Part shown: piece after piece, positions 47,232 to 56,008 of the stretch
How the letters are laid out: every line of letters begins with the position of its first letter
Position numbering within the stretch: position 1 is the stretch's first letter
NCBI GenBank assembly: GCA_003389385.1
Contig: QQVM01000011.1
Span: 58,474 to 122,473, forward strand
DNA: 64,000 bases
From: Bacteroidota bacterium
Lineage (GTDB): Bacteria > Bacteroidota > Bacteroidia > AKYH767-A > 2013-40CM-41-45
Direction: 5' to 3'
Notes under the pieces: model-generated
Told to the model about the DNA's origin: nothing
The model's database searches: none
Seen by the model: the letters and a program-made list of their open reading frames with translations, nothing else
Program-made: the position numbers and the translations under genes

Positions 47232-47234
47232 TTT

Positions 47235-48410
47235 TTACTTGGTTTCTCGCTTGGCAGAAATTAATCCAAAAGTCATGAAAAGACTGGTTGCCAGGATCAC
47301 CACGAAAAGCAGGTTTTTCCCAAGGAATTCAATCTGTAATTCATCAGGAATGCTGAAGAATAATAGTACGCTGATAAGGCCTCTTGGAGTAATAAATATC
47401 TCTGGTATAAGATCCTTCCTTGCCATTAATAAAAAGTATACTAAACGTACAATGTAAATAATGGCAAGAACCATCACAGCAATAATAAGCGTCTCCTTTA
47501 CCAGAAGCTCGGTAAATACAATTGTAAAACCGAATATTACGAAAAAGAAAGTTCGAAGTACAAATGCAGTCTCACTGCTGATCTGAAGCAGTTGATGCAT
47601 GTCTTTGCCAAAACTTTCATAAAGAAGGACTTTTCTAAACTTGGGATGTTTCACCTGATCGGCATTGCTCAGAAAGAGTCCCAAAGCCAAAACAATTACA
47701 AGAGAGCTCAGATGGAGCAACTTTCCTGTCCCGTATACAAGCAATAAAATGGAAATTATCAGGAAGAATTTAACATGATGAGTGAGTCTGCCTAAAGTAT
47801 AAAGCAGGAGAATGCAGAAGACTGCAGAGATAAGAAGGATTCCGGTGATATCAACCCCTAGATGAAGGAAAGAGCCAAAATCTATAATCTGGTTGTTCAG
47901 GGAGAAGTTGAAAACCATGATTCCAATAATGTCTGAAAAACTGGATTCGTATATAATAAACTCCTTCTTTTCCTTGTTAATGCTGGCAACAGAAGGAATT
48001 GCTATGGCAGAACTTATAATACTGTATGGAATCGCATTCAGAAAGCAAACTGAAAATTTCTCACCAGTCATGTATTGGAACAAAATGGAAATTGTCAGTG
48101 CCGTAATCAGCAAAATAAACAGCGCGGAGAAAAATGCTCTTCGAATAAGCTTGATCTTTGATTGTTCAAATTTCAATTCCAAAGCTCCTTCGAACACGAT
48201 CATAATTAATCCGATAGTTCCAAGTGTAGGGAGAATACGGGAAAAATCAGGTTGCTCTATTCCGAAATATACGGTCAGGTAATGGATGCCCATCCCGGTG
48301 AAAAGAAGCATCAGTACTGAAGGTATCCTGGTGGATTTTGCCAGCAGCTCAAAGATGTAGGAGAAAATCGCAAGACTACTAAGAACTATCAGGACAGTGT
48401 TTGTATCCAT
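47235..48410 (-). CDS. Cation:proton antiporter (CPA family)
   Basis: Inner-membrane antiporter of 391 residues with about 12 transmembrane segments (Na+/H+ or K+/H+ exchanger fold). Recognisable blocks are RIPSVLMLLFTGMGIHYL, GTIGLIMIVFEGALELKF and PYSIISSAIAIPSV. There is no C-terminal TrkA or universal-stress domain. I chose ATG 48410 (MDTNTVLIVLSSLAIF); an in-frame start at 48440 would add ten polar residues. It follows the aquaporin gene by about 110 bp, so membership in the arsenic operon is uncertain. Confidence 0.9.
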   Translation of the reverse strand: MDTNTVLIVLSSLAIFSYIFELLAKSTRIPSVLMLLFTGMGIHYLTVYFGIEQPDFSRILPTLGTIGLIMIVFEGALELKFEQSKIKLIRRAFFSALFILLITALTISILFQYMTGEKFSVCFLNAIPYSIISSAIAIPSVASINKEKKEFIIYESSFSDIIGIMVFNFSLNNQIIDFGSFLHLGVDITGILLISAVFCILLLYTLGRLTHHVKFFLIISILLLVYGTGKLLHLSSLVIVLALGLFLSNADQVKHPKFRKVLLYESFGKDMHQLLQISSETAFVLRTFFFVIFGFTIVFTELLVKETLIIAVMVLAIIYIVRLVYFLLMARKDLIPEIFITPRGLISVLLFFSIPDELQIEFLGKNLLFVVILATSLFMTFGLISAKRETK

Positions 48411-48521
48411 GTATTTAAAGCTGACTGTATTAACAGTCATTTCCGGGAGTGAAAGTAATCAATTTGAATGATTGAGATCACAATTCACTGTAATTCATTT
48501 GGACAACAAGCGATGCACAGG

Positions 48522-49172
48522 TCAATCCTTGAAAAACAATCTGAACCTCTTCCACGCCAGTCCGCTGATTATTGCTCCTGTAATCGGTGCGATAATGTAT
48601 ATATACATGCCGTGAAAGTTGCCGCTGACAATTCCAGGTGACATGCTTCTTGCAGGATTCATTGATGCACCGCTTATTTCTCCGCCGAAATATGCACACA
48701 GTCCTACTGTGGATCCAATGGCTGCGGCTGCATATTTTTTTAATTGCTTTTTTCCTGAAGAAAAAATAAAAATCACAGCCATGAGAATGAATGTGAGCAC
48801 AATCTCATTCAGAATCGATTCAGAGTGGGAACCGGAAGGGAAAGTGGCACCGAGGCTTCCTTTCTCGTTCACAGTTTTTGCCAGCAGAAGAGTTCCGGCA
48901 AATGCTCCTGTCAACTGAAACAAAATGTATAATAGCAATTTCTTTCCACTCAGTTTACCGGTAAGGTAGAATCCTATACTCACGGCCGGATTGAAGTGTG
49001 CTCCTGAGTATGCAGCCAGATATCGTATTGCGAGAAAAATCACAAAGCCGAAGCTGAAGGCAATTCCAAAATTGCCGATTGATCCCGGATAGTTTTGTTC
49101 CAGCAAGATAGATCCGGTTCCTATCAGTAATAAGAAAAATGTTCCGGTAAATTCTGCAATCAAAGCTTTCAT
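48522..49172 (-). CDS. Aquaglyceroporin-type MIP channel of the arsenic operon
   Basis: Six-helix MIP channel (216 residues). Both Asn-Pro-Ala boxes are intact: HFNPAVS in the first half and SMNPARS in the second. The start at 49172 overlaps the arsC stop by 4 bp (ATGA). The frame also opens earlier (49199), inside arsC. In Sinorhizobium meliloti an aquaglyceroporin (AqpS) in an ars operon lets arsenite formed by ArsC leave the cell down its gradient; the same gene pair occurs here. An Acr3 or ArsB pump is not encoded nearby. The function in arsenic is inference from context; the channel family is certain. Confidence 0.92.
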   Translation of the reverse strand: MKALIAEFTGTFFLLLIGTGSILLEQNYPGSIGNFGIAFSFGFVIFLAIRYLAAYSGAHFNPAVSIGFYLTGKLSGKKLLLYILFQLTGAFAGTLLLAKTVNEKGSLGATFPSGSHSESILNEIVLTFILMAVIFIFSSGKKQLKKYAAAAIGSTVGLCAYFGGEISGASMNPARSMSPGIVSGNFHGMYIYIIAPITGAIISGLAWKRFRLFFKD

Positions 49173-49582
49173 AAGTTGTTTTGCACAAAATCCCGGCACC
49201 AGTTTTTAATTTCGTTTCTTGTTTTCCTGAACTCACTCATCACTTCTTCCTCAGTACCGGTGGCTTTTGCAGGATCATAGAAATTTTTATGAATCCTCAA
49301 TGCCTTCCCAGGAAAGTAAGGGCAGCTTTCTTTCGCATGGTCACAAACAGTGATAATCCAGTCGAATTCTTCTCTTAAATATTCCGATACATTGTTGGAG
49401 CTGTGACTGCTTATGTCAATGCTGTCTTCGGCCATGATTTTTACAGCTCTGGGATTCAAGCCGTGAACTTCAACTCCGGCACTTTTAATTTGAGCTTTGT
49501 TTCCGGCAAATAATCTGAGATATGCTTCTGCCATTTGACTCCTGCATGAATTGCCGGTGCACAGTACAAGGATATTTTTCAT
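49169..49582 (-). CDS. arsC: Arsenate reductase ArsC (thioredoxin-coupled, low-Mr phosphatase type)
   Basis: Cytoplasmic enzyme that reduces arsenate to arsenite. The P-loop CTGNSCR (Cys8 to Arg14) has the phosphatase CX5R form. The second catalytic pair, Cys80 and Cys87, lies in TVCDHAKESCPYF, the relay used by thioredoxin-dependent ArsC. Length 137 is typical. It overlaps the aquaporin gene downstream and lies 30 bp after arsM. Confidence 0.95.
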   Translation of the reverse strand: MKNILVLCTGNSCRSQMAEAYLRLFAGNKAQIKSAGVEVHGLNPRAVKIMAEDSIDISSHSSNNVSEYLREEFDWIITVCDHAKESCPYFPGKALRIHKNFYDPAKATGTEEEVMSEFRKTRNEIKNWCRDFVQNNL

Positions 49583-49612
49583 TGTAGTTTTTGTAATTAA
49601 TGAGCCGAATCT

Positions 49613-50422
49613 TTAGTCCTTTATAGCGGGCTTCTCAGCAGTGATTGTTAGGCTGTACATCTTAAATGTAACATCTTTGCTTATTTCATTTTCAGGCAAG
49701 TATTGTCCCAAATATTCATTTGGAATTTCAAAGACCTTACGCTTCCGGATTTCAAGGTTTTCAAATCCTGCATTCAATATTATTTCGAGATACTCCTGCT
49801 CTTCAGCCGCACCGCTGATGCATGCTGAATGGTAAGCTGCGATTCTTTTTATTTCATCAGGAAGAGTCTTGACGCTAACTGTATCTGAAATACTAATCCT
49901 TCCGCCGGGTTTCAAAACTCTGTAAATCTCGCTGTAAGCTTTGGCTTTGTCAATTACCAGATTCAAAACACAATTGCTGATCACTACATCAATCGAATTG
50001 TTGGTAAGCGGAATGGATTCTGCTTCGCCGAACAGGAATTCAACATTATCAATATTAAGTTTTCCTGCATTTCTTTTTGACAGACTGATCATTTCAGGTG
50101 TCATGTCAAGTCCAATAACCTTCCCATTTGCACCACTTTCGCGTGCAGCGATGAAACAATCATTTCCTGCACCGCTTCCTATATCAAGAACCATGTTTCC
50201 GGGCTTGATACCTGCAAAGTCAACAGGAGTGCCGCATCCCAGACCCAGGTCTGCAAGCTCTTCATAACCGGGTTTTTCAGAATAGTCGTCTGACATATCC
50301 AGATTCGTAAAGCATGTACCTGTTTGGCTTAGCGGTGTGCAACAGCTTTTTCTGTTTTCGCTGAGTGCAATGGATGAATAATAATTCCTGATTTCTTTTC
50401 CGAGTTCTTCTTTGGGTTTCAT
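49613..50422 (-). CDS. arsM: Arsenite S-adenosylmethionine methyltransferase ArsM
   Basis: SAM-dependent enzyme that methylates arsenite to mono-, di- and trimethyl species. The SAM-binding motif is VLDIGSGAGNDCFIAA. Arsenic-binding cysteines are Cys63 (GLGCGTP) and Cys201 (SACISGA), with Cys27/Cys28 near the N-terminus. The fourth cysteine known from the algal enzyme seems replaced: at the matching end (KMYSLTITAEKP) there is Leu259. Length 269 is normal. It lies 17 bp after arsR and upstream of arsC. Confidence 0.93.
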   Translation of the reverse strand: MKPKEELGKEIRNYYSSIALSENRKSCCTPLSQTGTCFTNLDMSDDYSEKPGYEELADLGLGCGTPVDFAGIKPGNMVLDIGSGAGNDCFIAARESGANGKVIGLDMTPEMISLSKRNAGKLNIDNVEFLFGEAESIPLTNNSIDVVISNCVLNLVIDKAKAYSEIYRVLKPGGRISISDTVSVKTLPDEIKRIAAYHSACISGAAEEQEYLEIILNAGFENLEIRKRKVFEIPNEYLGQYLPENEISKDVTFKMYSLTITAEKPAIKD

Positions 50423-50439
50423 AACAGATATATTTTAGT

Positions 50440-50769
50440 TCAGCAACATTCAGAAGCAGGTTTATAAGCATCAAAGATTTGCCTTAACGTGTTACTGAAT
50501 TTTTTCCATGTTTTGGGATCTATGCAGTAACATACCGTTGCGCCCTCAATTTTACCTTTGATCAGTCCTGCGTTTTTCAATTCCTTGAGATGTTGCGATA
50601 CAGTGGGTTGTGCAAGCGGAAGTTCTTGTACAATGTCTCCGCACATGCAGGAGTTTTTCCTGAGCAGGTACTGAAGTATTGCAATCCTCGCCGGGTGAGC
50701 CATTGCTTTGGCCATCCCGGCTACTTCATTTTGCTCTTTGGTAAAATATTCAGACTTGGTTGCACCCAT
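50440..50769 (-). CDS. arsR: ArsR family metalloregulator
   Basis: Dimeric winged-helix repressor (109 residues) released by As(III). Helix-turn-helix [18 protein letters not shown]. Candidate arsenic ligands are Cys41 and Cys43 (SCMCGDI, in the recognition-helix region) and a C-terminal pair Cys108-Cys109. It is the first gene of the arsenic operon. A palindrome at 50785-50802, overlapping the predicted promoter, is the likely operator. Confidence 0.93.
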   Translation of the reverse strand: MGATKSEYFTKEQNEVAGMAKAMAHPARIAILQYLLRKNSCMCGDIVQELPLAQPTVSQHLKELKNAGLIKGKIEGATVCYCIDPKTWKKFSNTLRQIFDAYKPASECC

Positions 50770-50784
50770 CTTGATCTATTTATA

Positions 50785-50802
50785 TATCGCAATATTACGA
50801 TA
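50785..50802. promoter_or_regulatory. Candidate ArsR operator and promoter
   Basis: TATCGCAATATTACGATA is an 18-bp palindrome with a single mismatched pair, 16 bp before the arsR start codon. On the minus strand it contains TAATATTG, close to the TAnnTTTG box, with TTGA about 19 bp further up. A repressor bound here would block the promoter. ArsR/SmtB operators elsewhere are AT-rich palindromes of this kind. Confidence 0.6.
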
Positions 50803-50833
50803 AATATTTTCAAATGTCAAGTTGAAACAAAAA

Positions 50834-50857
50834 AAAGTCTCCCTAGGGAGACTTTTT
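50834..50857 (-). terminator. Terminator of metK
   Basis: AGTCTCCCTAGGGAGACT (50836-50853) is a perfect 18-bp palindrome flanked by A residues on one side and T residues on the other, so it could work on both strands. It separates metK from the arsenic operon. Confidence 0.85.
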
Positions 50858-50890
50858 AATCAGAAAAGGAATACGATTTTTCAGGATTCA

Positions 50891-52198
50891 TTAGCCGGCA
50901 TATTCTGCCTCTGGCTTTTTGGCCTTATTTTTTGAAGTGCTTTGTCCGAGACCAAACTCCTGACTGATAGATTTTACAAAGTCTAATTCTTCCCAGGGGA
51001 ACAGCTTAACAGTAACTTCTTTCTGGTTGCTTTTACCTTTGTTGAATATCTTTTTGACTTCTTTTGGTTGTCTTCCCATATGACCATAGGCAGCAGTTTC
51101 AGAATAAATCGGAGTGCGCAGTTTGAAACGTTCCTCAATTGCATATGGTCTCATGTCAAAGATTTTGGAGATCCTTCTGGCAATCTCGCCGTCGTTCATT
51201 TTGACTTTAGCGGTTCCGTATGTGTTTACATACAAGCCTACCGGTTTGGCAACACCAATTGCGTAAGCTACCTGAACAAGAACTTCATCACATAAACCGG
51301 CAGCAACCATGTTTTTGGCAATGTGCCTTGTAGCATATGCCGCTGACCTGTCTACTTTTGAAGGATCTTTTCCGGAGAATGCTCCTCCGCCATGCGCTCC
51401 TTTTCCTCCATAAGTGTCAACAATAATCTTTCTTCCGGTTAGTCCGGTGTCTCCATGCGGACCACCAATGACAAATTTTCCTGTCGGATTTACGTGGTAA
51501 GTGATCTTGTCGTTGAAGAGCGCCTGAACTCTTTTTGGAAGTCTCTTGATGACACGAGGAATAAGAATATTAATAACGTCTTCTTTAATCTTTTTAAGCA
51601 TGGTTCCGTCTTTGTCGAAATCGTCATGCTGGGTAGATATTACAATGGTGTCTATTCTTACAGGAACATTGCTGTCGTTGTATTCAATTGTCACCTGCGA
51701 TTTTGCGTCAGGCCTCAAATAGGTCATTTGCTTTTTTTCGCGACGGATTGCCGCCAACTCTTTCAACAGGAGGTGCGCAAGTTCCAGTGGCAATGGCATA
51801 TAATTATCCGTTTCACGGCAGGCATAACCGAACATCATTCCCTGGTCTCCGGCTCCCTGCTTCCAAGGATCCGTTTTTTCAACTCCCTGATTAATGTCGG
51901 GTGATTGTTCGTGAATTGCGCTGAGTATTCCGCAGCTGTTGGCTTCGAACATATATTCGCTCCTTGTGTAGCCAATTTGCTTGATCACATTTCGGGCGAT
52001 GTCCTGCACATCCAGGTATGCTTCTGTTTTCACCTCTCCGGCAAGAACTACTTGTCCGGTGGTTACAAGGGTTTCACAGGCAACTTTTGACTTCTTATCA
52101 TAAGCGAGAAAGTGATCGATCAGAGCGTCTGAAATCTGATCGGCGACTTTGTCAGGGTGTCCTTCTGACACAGACTCCGAGGTAAATAAATAAGGCAT
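50891..52198 (-). CDS. metK: S-adenosylmethionine synthetase MetK
   Basis: Makes SAM from methionine and ATP. Signatures are [14 protein letters not shown] near the start, the P-loop-like [12 protein letters not shown], and [20 protein letters not shown]. Length 435 is somewhat above E. coli MetK (384), with extra C-terminal sequence ending in a lysine-rich tail ([15 protein letters not shown]). The long leader upstream looks like a SAM-binding riboswitch, so its expression is probably repressed by its own product. It supplies the cofactor of ArsM and MiaB but is transcribed separately from arsR. Confidence 0.97.
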   Translation of the reverse strand: MPYLFTSESVSEGHPDKVADQISDALIDHFLAYDKKSKVACETLVTTGQVVLAGEVKTEAYLDVQDIARNVIKQIGYTRSEYMFEANSCGILSAIHEQSPDINQGVEKTDPWKQGAGDQGMMFGYACRETDNYMPLPLELAHLLLKELAAIRREKKQMTYLRPDAKSQVTIEYNDSNVPVRIDTIVISTQHDDFDKDGTMLKKIKEDVINILIPRVIKRLPKRVQALFNDKITYHVNPTGKFVIGGPHGDTGLTGRKIIVDTYGGKGAHGGGAFSGKDPSKVDRSAAYATRHIAKNMVAAGLCDEVLVQVAYAIGVAKPVGLYVNTYGTAKVKMNDGEIARRISKIFDMRPYAIEERFKLRTPIYSETAAYGHMGRQPKEVKKIFNKGKSNQKEVTVKLFPWEELDFVKSISQEFGLGQSTSKNKAKKPEAEYAG

Positions 52199-52261
52199 GT
52201 TTAGATATTGATTGTTTGGTTAGTAAAATGATGTAAGGGACAATTCTGTTGAGAACAGGGC

Positions 52262-52336
52262 GAAAAAATGACTTAGCATTTTTTACCGTGGTCGCAATAC
52301 CGGAGCGATACTGTTGCCGGTCAAATTTTTCCACTT
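52262..52336 (-). promoter_or_regulatory. Probable SAM-II-class riboswitch in the metK leader
   Basis: On the minus strand the leader begins with stem GTGG (52334-52331), then AATTTGAC, a CCGG/CCGG inner hairpin (52320-52317 with 52303-52300), the closing CCAC (52291-52288), then AAAAAATGCTAAGTCA. TGAC (52323-52320) can pair with GTCA (52272-52269) as a pseudoknot. The AUUUGACC and GCUAA blocks and this pseudoknot order are those of SAM-II riboswitches, here with a long inner loop. The -7 box at 52343-52350 places the RNA 5' end at the first stem. Confidence 0.6.
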
Positions 52337-52342
52337 GCCTTG

Positions 52343-52350
52343 CAAAAGTA
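52343..52350 (-). promoter_or_regulatory. -7 box of the metK promoter
   Basis: TACTTTTG on the minus strand matches TAnnTTTG exactly. Start of transcription near 52336 would be 138 nt before the metK ATG, directly at the first stem of the predicted riboswitch. No good -33 element is visible. Confidence 0.5.
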
Positions 52351-52462
52351 GTGAAAATTTAAAAAACCTGAATAGCACAGAATTTATTTGTTCCATTAAT
52401 TTTTCCTTTAAAATGCGCTAATCCGCGTAGCAGGGGCCAGATAGAAGAGAAAATTCTGAGAC

Positions 52463-53575
52463 TCAGTAATTCCTGCCCTTATAAAAAACTGATACTGTAT
52501 TAACGCCGCTTTCATATTTGAGTACATTTCCTGTCAGATTGTATTTTCTTATCAGCTCAAAGGACGCCGTGTGAATGTTTCCCTTGTCAAACAGTTTCAG
52601 CCGTCCGCTTTCATCAATCCAGGCTAATCCGTCGTTTCCTAACTGAAAGTCTGATGGCGAATAATTTTCAAGTGTTTTAACCTCGCCTTTGTAATAAATG
52701 TTAAACATGCGGTTATAGGAGTAAACTATGACATTGCCTTTCACATAAAAGAAGTCAGGTCTGTCTGATAAAAGTCTTCGTGTTGAGCCGTTTTCAAATA
52801 CGCGGAAATTTCCAAGATGGTCGACGTAGGCCATAATACCAAATCCAACTTTGAATGAGTCCGGTGCGAAACTTTCAACCCTGGCTTTATCACCTTTGTA
52901 AAAAAGATGAAAGTATCTGTCATAATCATCCACAAAGGCCAATATGTCTTGCCCTGCGGCATATTCGACCGGTGGAATGTTATCAAGCATCTGCATTCGG
53001 CCATGATATAAAACATTAAAGAATCCAGATTGATTTACCCATGCAAGCACATTGGAGCCTGCTTTCATGCTCCTTGGTTTGTCAAGCAAAGACTCTTCAA
53101 GGAGGATGGTTCTGCCTTTGTAATATGCATACAATTCAGATTTGGAATCATCATAATAGGCGAGAATGCTGTCATTGACAGTCATGATGCTGTTGTAGTA
53201 TGAAAGTGTTTTTTTTTCTCCCGAATCAAACACATAAAGTACGCTTCCCACTTTGTAAGCGATCAGGTGATCGGTCACAAAGTAACTGAAATCAGCCGCA
53301 TTCAGCTGGTCGTACGTTTTGCCTTTATAGTATATTTTAAAATCATTCTTGTTGTCAATGTAAGCTACAGAGCTTTGACCGAATTTGTATGATTTGACAG
53401 GCAGGTATTCCAGCTGGCGAAACATTCCGTTATCAAAAGCCTGCAGGTATCCTCTGTAATCCGAATAAGCACTCAGGTTTTGTGATGAACATGTGCTTCC
53501 CGCCACCAGGAGTGTGAAAAAAAATAATATTGTTTTCAGATAATATGATTTCATTTTTGAATAAGCAGAATTCAC
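52463..53575 (-). CDS. Secreted protein of about ten 35-residue repeats
   Basis: I do not recognise a named family. A signal peptide (about 1-30, hydrophobic TILFFFTLLVAGSTC) leads into about ten repeats of 33-38 residues. The pattern is: small, 'lAyvD', polar turn, 'F.vfykG', polar, 'le...p..f..G'. Examples are SSVAYIDNKNDFKIYYKG, DILAFVDDYDRYFHLFYKG, FGIMAYVDHLGNFRVFENG and DGLAWIDESGRLKLFDKG. The last repeat ends the protein at KGRNY. Regular beta strands suggest a propeller or solenoid. The Cys at about residue 29 (STCSS) could be a lipidation site. It stands alone beside metK and gldA. Confidence 0.8.
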   Translation of the reverse strand: MNSAYSKMKSYYLKTILFFFTLLVAGSTCSSQNLSAYSDYRGYLQAFDNGMFRQLEYLPVKSYKFGQSSVAYIDNKNDFKIYYKGKTYDQLNAADFSYFVTDHLIAYKVGSVLYVFDSGEKKTLSYYNSIMTVNDSILAYYDDSKSELYAYYKGRTILLEESLLDKPRSMKAGSNVLAWVNQSGFFNVLYHGRMQMLDNIPPVEYAAGQDILAFVDDYDRYFHLFYKGDKARVESFAPDSFKVGFGIMAYVDHLGNFRVFENGSTRRLLSDRPDFFYVKGNVIVYSYNRMFNIYYKGEVKTLENYSPSDFQLGNDGLAWIDESGRLKLFDKGNIHTASFELIRKYNLTGNVLKYESGVNTVSVFYKGRNY

Positions 53576-53610
53576 ATACTGTATCCATTACGGTTAAATT
53601 GAATCCAATG

Positions 53611-54531
53611 TCAGGTTGTCGCCTGTTTGGTTAACTGCCTGAATACATCTTTCAGTTTTCTTTTCTGTTTTTGCATTGAAAGTACAGTCACATCCTTGGA
53701 GACTGCGAAGCGAAAAACATCTTCGCGAATATCCTTATCAGAATCTGATATAATATTCCAGTGCAGTCCATCTTCACTTTCAGCGGAGGAAATCTTTTTT
53801 ATCTGAAGTAAATCTGATTTTCTGATTTGACTGCTGAATTCAACTCGGATGATGGTTTTGCCGCTTGCTGAACTTCTCAGAACGGAAGTGCTTTCGTCTG
53901 CGACAATTTTTCCCCTGTTGATGATGATTACTTTTTCACAAATTGCCTCGACCTCCTGCATTATATGAGTGGAGAAGATAACAGTTTTATCTTTTCCAAG
54001 GTTTCGTATAAGTTCTCTGATTTCACTCAACTGGTTTGGGTCCAGTCCTGAAGTTGGTTCATCCAATATCAATACCTCCGGATCATGGATAATGGCTTGA
54101 GCCAGCCCGACTCGTTGCCTGTATCCCTTAGAGAGAGCTCCGATTTTCTTTTTCTTTTCCAGGCCTAAACCCGTCACACTGATCATTTCTTCGGCTCTGT
54201 CTTTAAGATTACCAGGTACTCTGTATAATGCAGCGACAAATTCCAGGTATTCCCGTACATACATATCCAGATAAAGCGGATTATTTTCTGGAAGATATCC
54301 TATCTTTCTTTTCACTTCTACTGGATGTTCTTCAACATTCAGCCCACATACTTCCACCACTCCTGCATTGCGGCTGATAAAGCCGGTGATGATTTTCATC
54401 ATGGTTGACTTGCCGGCACCATTAGGCCCTAGAAAGCCGGTCACGCCGCCTTTTCCAGCATCAAAGCTAACTCCGTCGAGCGCCCTTTGCTCGCCATAAA
54501 ATTTTGTAACATTATTTACGCGTACCGACAT
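53611..54531 (-). CDS. gldA: GldA-type ABC transporter ATPase
   Basis: Cytoplasmic ATPase of the GldAFG-type ABC transporter. Walker A is GPNGAGKST, the ABC signature LSKGYRQRVGLAQA, Walker B EVLILDEPTSGLDP, and the H-loop STHIMQEVE. A C-terminal extension of about 90 residues (from 215) is typical of the GldA/Nod-factor-exporter group. The permease genes gldF/gldG are not in the window. An AAGGAG sequence precedes the ATG at 8 bp spacing, and TAGATTTG at 54550-54557 (minus strand) is a possible -7 box. The name GldA is by similarity; a role in gliding is not shown here. Confidence 0.87.
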   Translation of the reverse strand: MSVRVNNVTKFYGEQRALDGVSFDAGKGGVTGFLGPNGAGKSTMMKIITGFISRNAGVVEVCGLNVEEHPVEVKRKIGYLPENNPLYLDMYVREYLEFVAALYRVPGNLKDRAEEMISVTGLGLEKKKKIGALSKGYRQRVGLAQAIIHDPEVLILDEPTSGLDPNQLSEIRELIRNLGKDKTVIFSTHIMQEVEAICEKVIIINRGKIVADESTSVLRSSASGKTIIRVEFSSQIRKSDLLQIKKISSAESEDGLHWNIISDSDKDIREDVFRFAVSKDVTVLSMQKQKRKLKDVFRQLTKQATT

Positions 54532-54621
54532 GACTCCTTAATCTGCAGACAAATCTAATTCTTTTAAATTAAGGACTTATTAAATTCTGAATCTCGCCGT
54601 CCTTTTCTAATTTCGCATGAG

Positions 54622-55542
54622 ATGGAAGGAGTGGTCATTAAATCAACAGGCTTGCAGTATCTGGTCAGGACCGACGAGAACGAGACTGTTTTATGCAGAA
54701 TAAGGGGCAACCTTCGACTGAAAGGATTTGAAGCCACTAATCCGGTTACTGTAGGTGACAGGGTATTGCTGGACATTAGAAAGGGTGAAGATCAGGGTTT
54801 GATCACAGATTTGTTACCGAGGAAAAATTACATCATTCGAAAGTCTGTCAAGCTAAGCAGGCAGGTTCAAATCCTGGCCGCCAATATTGATCGCGCTTTT
54901 GTGGTAGCCACGCCTGTTTTGCCTAAAACTTCACTGGGTTTTATCGACCGTTTCCTGGCTACAGCAGAGGCGTACAACATTTCAGCCGGAATAATTTGGA
55001 ACAAAGCGGATATATATGATGATGATGTCTGGACCTATATTGAACAAACGCGGGAATTATACGAGAGTATTGGGTATAAGGTATACTGTGTGTCCGCGCT
55101 GAGTGGATTTGGAATGGACGGTTTGAGGGAAGGCTTAAAAGGAAATGTGAATCTTTTTTCAGGTCACAGCGGGGTGGGAAAGTCATCTCTGATTAATAAA
55201 CTTCTGCCCGAACTTGATCTCAAGACTGCCGAATTGTCTTCACAACACCTCAAGGGAATGCATACAACCACATTTGCTGAAATGCATCTTTTACCGGAAG
55301 GAGGCTATATAATAGACACTCCTGGGATCAGGGAGTTTGGAACCATTGATTTTGATACCTATGAAGTGTCCCATTTTTTTCCGGAGATTTTCAAAGTCTC
55401 AGAAGATTGTTACTTCAACAACTGCATTCACCTCAATGAGAAAGATTGCGCTGTAAAACGAGCTGTTGAAGACGGAAAAATATCTGAAACTCGCTTTGAT
55501 TCTTACCTTAGTATACTTACCAAACAGGATGTTTTCAAATAA
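54622..55542 (+). CDS. rsgA: Ribosome small subunit GTPase RsgA
   Basis: Circularly permuted GTPase that helps late 30S assembly. An N-terminal OB fold (about 1-70) is followed by G motifs in permuted order: G4 NKAD, G1 GHSGVGKSSL, G3 DTPGIREFG. The C-terminal zinc site is CYFNNCIHLNEKDC. Length 306 is standard. It is divergent from gldA and starts a short operon with dtd and the MazG-like gene. Confidence 0.97.
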   Translation: MEGVVIKSTGLQYLVRTDENETVLCRIRGNLRLKGFEATNPVTVGDRVLLDIRKGEDQGLITDLLPRKNYIIRKSVKLSRQVQILAANIDRAFVVATPVLPKTSLGFIDRFLATAEAYNISAGIIWNKADIYDDDVWTYIEQTRELYESIGYKVYCVSALSGFGMDGLREGLKGNVNLFSGHSGVGKSSLINKLLPELDLKTAELSSQHLKGMHTTTFAEMHLLPEGGYIIDTPGIREFGTIDFDTYEVSHFFPEIFKVSEDCYFNNCIHLNEKDCAVKRAVEDGKISETRFDSYLSILTKQDVFK

Positions 55543-55553
55543 TTTTGTTTGAT

Positions 55554-56006
55554 ATGAGAGCTGTGATACAAAGAGTAAGCGAAGCTTCAGTCAGTATTGA
55601 TGGTAAAGTCAAGTCATCGATCGGCAAAGGAATTCTGATTTTTCTTGGAATAGAGGATTCTGATACTGAAGAGGATATTGATTGGTTATGTGCAAAGATT
55701 TCCAAACTTCGAATTTTTCCTGATGAAAACGGATCTATGAACATTTCTTTAGAGGATTCTGCAGGTGAAATTCTGCTGATCAGCCAGTTTACACTTCATG
55801 CTTCCGTGAAGAAAGGTAACAGGCCTTCTTTTATCAGGGCTGCAAGGCCTGAGACAGCCATTCCATTGTACGAAAAGTTCATTGGAAAACTCGAAGCATA
55901 TACGAGCAACAAGGTTCATACCGGTGAATTCGGAGCAGATATGAAAGTTTCCCTTGTAAACGATGGCCCTGTCACAATTTGGATTGATACAAAAAACCGT
56001 GAATAG
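55554..56006 (+). CDS. dtd: D-aminoacyl-tRNA deacylase Dtd
   Basis: Removes D-amino acids (and Gly from tRNA-Ala) from mischarged tRNAs. The N-terminus MRAVIQRVSEASVSIDG, the SQFTLHA motif and NDGPVTIWIDT are diagnostic. A TTG at 55545 would add three residues; ATG 55554 is preferred (150 residues). It lies 11 bp after rsgA and 2 bp before the MazG-like gene. Confidence 0.96.
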   Translation: MRAVIQRVSEASVSIDGKVKSSIGKGILIFLGIEDSDTEEDIDWLCAKISKLRIFPDENGSMNISLEDSAGEILLISQFTLHASVKKGNRPSFIRAARPETAIPLYEKFIGKLEAYTSNKVHTGEFGADMKVSLVNDGPVTIWIDTKNRE

Positions 56007-56008
56007 AC

